Positions 4,992 to 6,179 of a DNA stretch of 6,179 bases are shown here, in pieces. Source of the DNA: Comamonadaceae bacterium (lineage in GTDB: Bacteria; Pseudomonadota; Gammaproteobacteria; Burkholderiales; Burkholderiaceae). Location of the stretch: positions 1 to 6,179 of the forward strand of contig CANGSD010000084.1 of NCBI GenBank assembly GCA_947455875.1, given 5' to 3'. Below the pieces are notes generated by a model that ran no database searches, had not been told where the DNA came from, and saw only the letters and a program-made list of their open reading frames with translations. Each line of letters starts with the position of its first letter. The stretch's first letter is position 1. Made by a program: the position numbers and the translations under genes.

Positions 4992-6065
4992 TTAGTCGAA
5001 CACCGGAGATTCAACGCCCAGCACCTTGTGCAGCTTGGGCGAGGTGGTGGTGTATTGCAGATGGATCTTGCCCTTTTCGGGAAAGACGAGTGCGGCGGCG
5101 GCAAAGGCGGCCAGCGCGCACTCATGAAACCCCGACAGGATCAGCTTTTTCTTGCCAGGGTAGGTGTTGATGTCGCCCACCGCGAAGATGCCCGGGATGT
5201 TGGTCGAGAACTTCTCGGTGTCGACCACCAGTTGCTTGCGCTCGATGTCCAGGCCCCAGTCGGCGATCGGGCCGAGCTTGGGCGAGAGGCCGAAGAACAC
5301 CAGGATCGCGTCGGTCGGCACCACGCGGGTGACGCCGTCGCCGCCGGTGACCTTGGCGCCTGTGAGCTGGCCGTCACGCTCGTCGAAGCCGGTGACCTGA
5401 CCGACGATGAACTGCATCTCGTACTGGTCGCACAGCTCGCGCATCTTGGCCACCGACGCCGGTGCGGCCTTGAAGCCATCGCGCCGGTGCACGAGGATGA
5501 CGCTCTCGGCCTTGTTGGGGCCCTCGGCGGTGAAATTGAGTGTCCAGTCGAGGGCGGAATCGCCGCCGCCGACGATCAGGAGGTTCTTGCCGGCGAAGTC
5601 GGCGGGGTTCTTGACGCGATAAAACAGCTGCGAGCCATCGAAGCGATCGAGACCCTCGACCTTGAGCGTGCGCGGCTCGAAAGCGCCCACGCCACCGGCG
5701 ATGAAGATGGTCTTGGTGAGGAAGCGCGCGCCCTTGGAGGTCTCGACCCGAAAGCGCCCATCGGCTTGCTTTTCCACCACGGTGACGGTCTGGCCCAGGT
5801 GGAAGGTGGCGCCAAAGGGCTCGATCTGTTTGAGCAGGGCGTCGGTGAGTTCTTTGCCGGTGCACACCGGGATGGCCGGGATGTCGTAGATCGGCTTGTC
5901 GGGGTACAGCTCAATGGGCTGACCGCCCGGATAGGCCAGGGAATCAATGACATGGGCCTTGATCTCTAGCAGGCCTAACTCGAAGACTTGGAACAGGCCG
6001 ACGGGCCCGGCGCCGATGATGACGGCGTCTGTCTCGATCACTTCTGGGTTCAACAGGGGATCCAT
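4992..6065 (-). CDS. Ferredoxin--NADP(+) reductase, thioredoxin-reductase-like type
   Basis: A 357-aa cytoplasmic FAD enzyme that moves electrons between NADPH and ferredoxin. An N-terminal FAD fold has GAGPVG (18-23) and YPGGQP (45-50). An NADPH fold has GGGDSALD (166-173), followed by VHRRDGF (192-198), the 2'-phosphate-binding type. The C-terminal FAD motif is [17 protein letters not shown]. The CxxC redox pair of true thioredoxin reductases is absent (LFYRV lies in that region), which identifies the ferredoxin-reductase branch; the length fits this family. The ATG at 6065 has no clear ribosome binding site but lies 9 nt after the stop of an fdxA-like gene, so coupled translation is likely. 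Pairing with that ferredoxin suggests a general redox role. Supply of electrons to the Rieske protein at 3750-4133 is possible, since no other reductase is in view. Confidence 0.92.
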   Translation of the reverse strand: MDPLLNPEVIETDAVIIGAGPVGLFQVFELGLLEIKAHVIDSLAYPGGQPIELYPDKPIYDIPAIPVCTGKELTDALLKQIEPFGATFHLGQTVTVVEKQADGRFRVETSKGARFLTKTIFIAGGVGAFEPRTLKVEGLDRFDGSQLFYRVKNPADFAGKNLLIVGGGDSALDWTLNFTAEGPNKAESVILVHRRDGFKAAPASVAKMRELCDQYEMQFIVGQVTGFDERDGQLTGAKVTGGDGVTRVVPTDAILVFFGLSPKLGPIADWGLDIERKQLVVDTEKFSTNIPGIFAVGDINTYPGKKKLILSGFHECALAAFAAAALVFPEKGKIHLQYTTTSPKLHKVLGVESPVFD

Positions 6066-6074
6066 GTGGGAGGT

Positions 6075-6179
6075 TCAGCGCACCAGCTCGGACAGCTTGT
6101 CGGTCTTGTCTTTCCAGACGTCGGCATCGGGCAGTGGCGGCTTGCGCGTGGTGATGCTTTTCCAGCCGGGCGAGCGCGC
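6075..6179 (-). CDS. fdxA: Ferredoxin, C-terminal end (FdxA-like, 7Fe type)
   Basis: Only the last 34 residues are in the window; the gene continues past the right edge. The segment GWKSITTRKPPLPDADVW, followed by KDKTDKLSELVR, resembles the C-terminal extension of FdxA-type [3Fe-4S][4Fe-4S] ferredoxins (Pseudomonas FdxA ends in a W-P-x-I-T-E-K-K-x-x-L-P-D-A-x-E-W pattern, then a short KLQYLER-like tail). The cluster-binding cysteines lie outside the window, so the call depends on this tail and on the adjacent ferredoxin-NADP reductase. It is immediately upstream of, and probably co-transcribed with, that reductase. Confidence 0.72.
   Translation of the reverse strand, partial: ARSPGWKSITTRKPPLPDADVWKDKTDKLSELVR

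Noticed and set aside
4773..5969. 398-codon open frame on the plus strand opposite the ferredoxin-NADP reductase
   Set aside because: It crosses the terminator hairpin, is antisense to a strongly conserved enzyme, and shows no recognisable domain. The same applies to the 305-codon plus-strand frame at 4022-4939 opposite the outer-membrane gene.

Overview
The window is GC-rich DNA with densely packed genes. It looks like a Gram-negative proteobacterium, most likely a betaproteobacterium (Burkholderiales or Rhodocyclales). This rests on codon usage, a signal-peptide-bearing outer-membrane protein ending in Phe, and an fdxA / ferredoxin-NADP reductase gene pair. No RNA genes, insertion sequences or CRISPR arrays were seen.

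Left and centre (1-4133): a catabolic-looking cluster built around CoA thioesters. A PaaK-family acyl-CoA ligase, cut off by the left edge, runs leftward. A TetR-family repressor runs rightward from the same 89-bp intergenic region. After a short second intergenic region come four tightly linked rightward genes: a PaaA-like ferritin-fold diiron oxygenase, two enoyl-CoA hydratases that overlap by 4 bp (GTGA), and a Rieske ferredoxin. Two closely matching inverted repeats (ATACCGACTGGATAGTAT at 552-569 and ATACCATCCGGATAGTAT at 1393-1410) lie one in each intergenic region. They are the likely operators of the TetR protein, which would couple the ligase, the regulator and the oxygenase operon into one regulon. 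The first operator sits exactly between the -35 and -10 of a good promoter reading into tetR.

Working model (inference): a carboxylic acid is activated to its CoA thioester by the ligase and oxygenated by the PaaA-like enzyme with electrons from the Rieske protein. The product is then hydrated or ring-opened by the crotonases, and the TetR protein derepresses the system on sensing the acid or its CoA ester. This resembles the aerobic hybrid phenylacetyl-CoA (paa) and benzoyl-CoA (box) pathways but matches neither. There is one PaaA-like subunit, with no paaB, paaC, paaD or paaE, no boxA or boxB, and a Rieske ferredoxin in place of the usual flavin/plant-type reductase subunit. The substrate cannot be read from the sequence.

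Right side (4130-6179): all leftward. A small outer-membrane beta-barrel protein converges on the Rieske gene, and the two stop codons share a CTAG. Its N-terminal coding region holds a C8 tract and 12-bp tandem repeats. Next is a bidirectional hairpin terminator, then a thioredoxin-reductase-like ferredoxin-NADP(+) reductase. Immediately upstream of that is the 3' end of a ferredoxin gene resembling fdxA, cut by the right edge. This pair is probably housekeeping redox machinery, but it could supply electrons to the Rieske protein.
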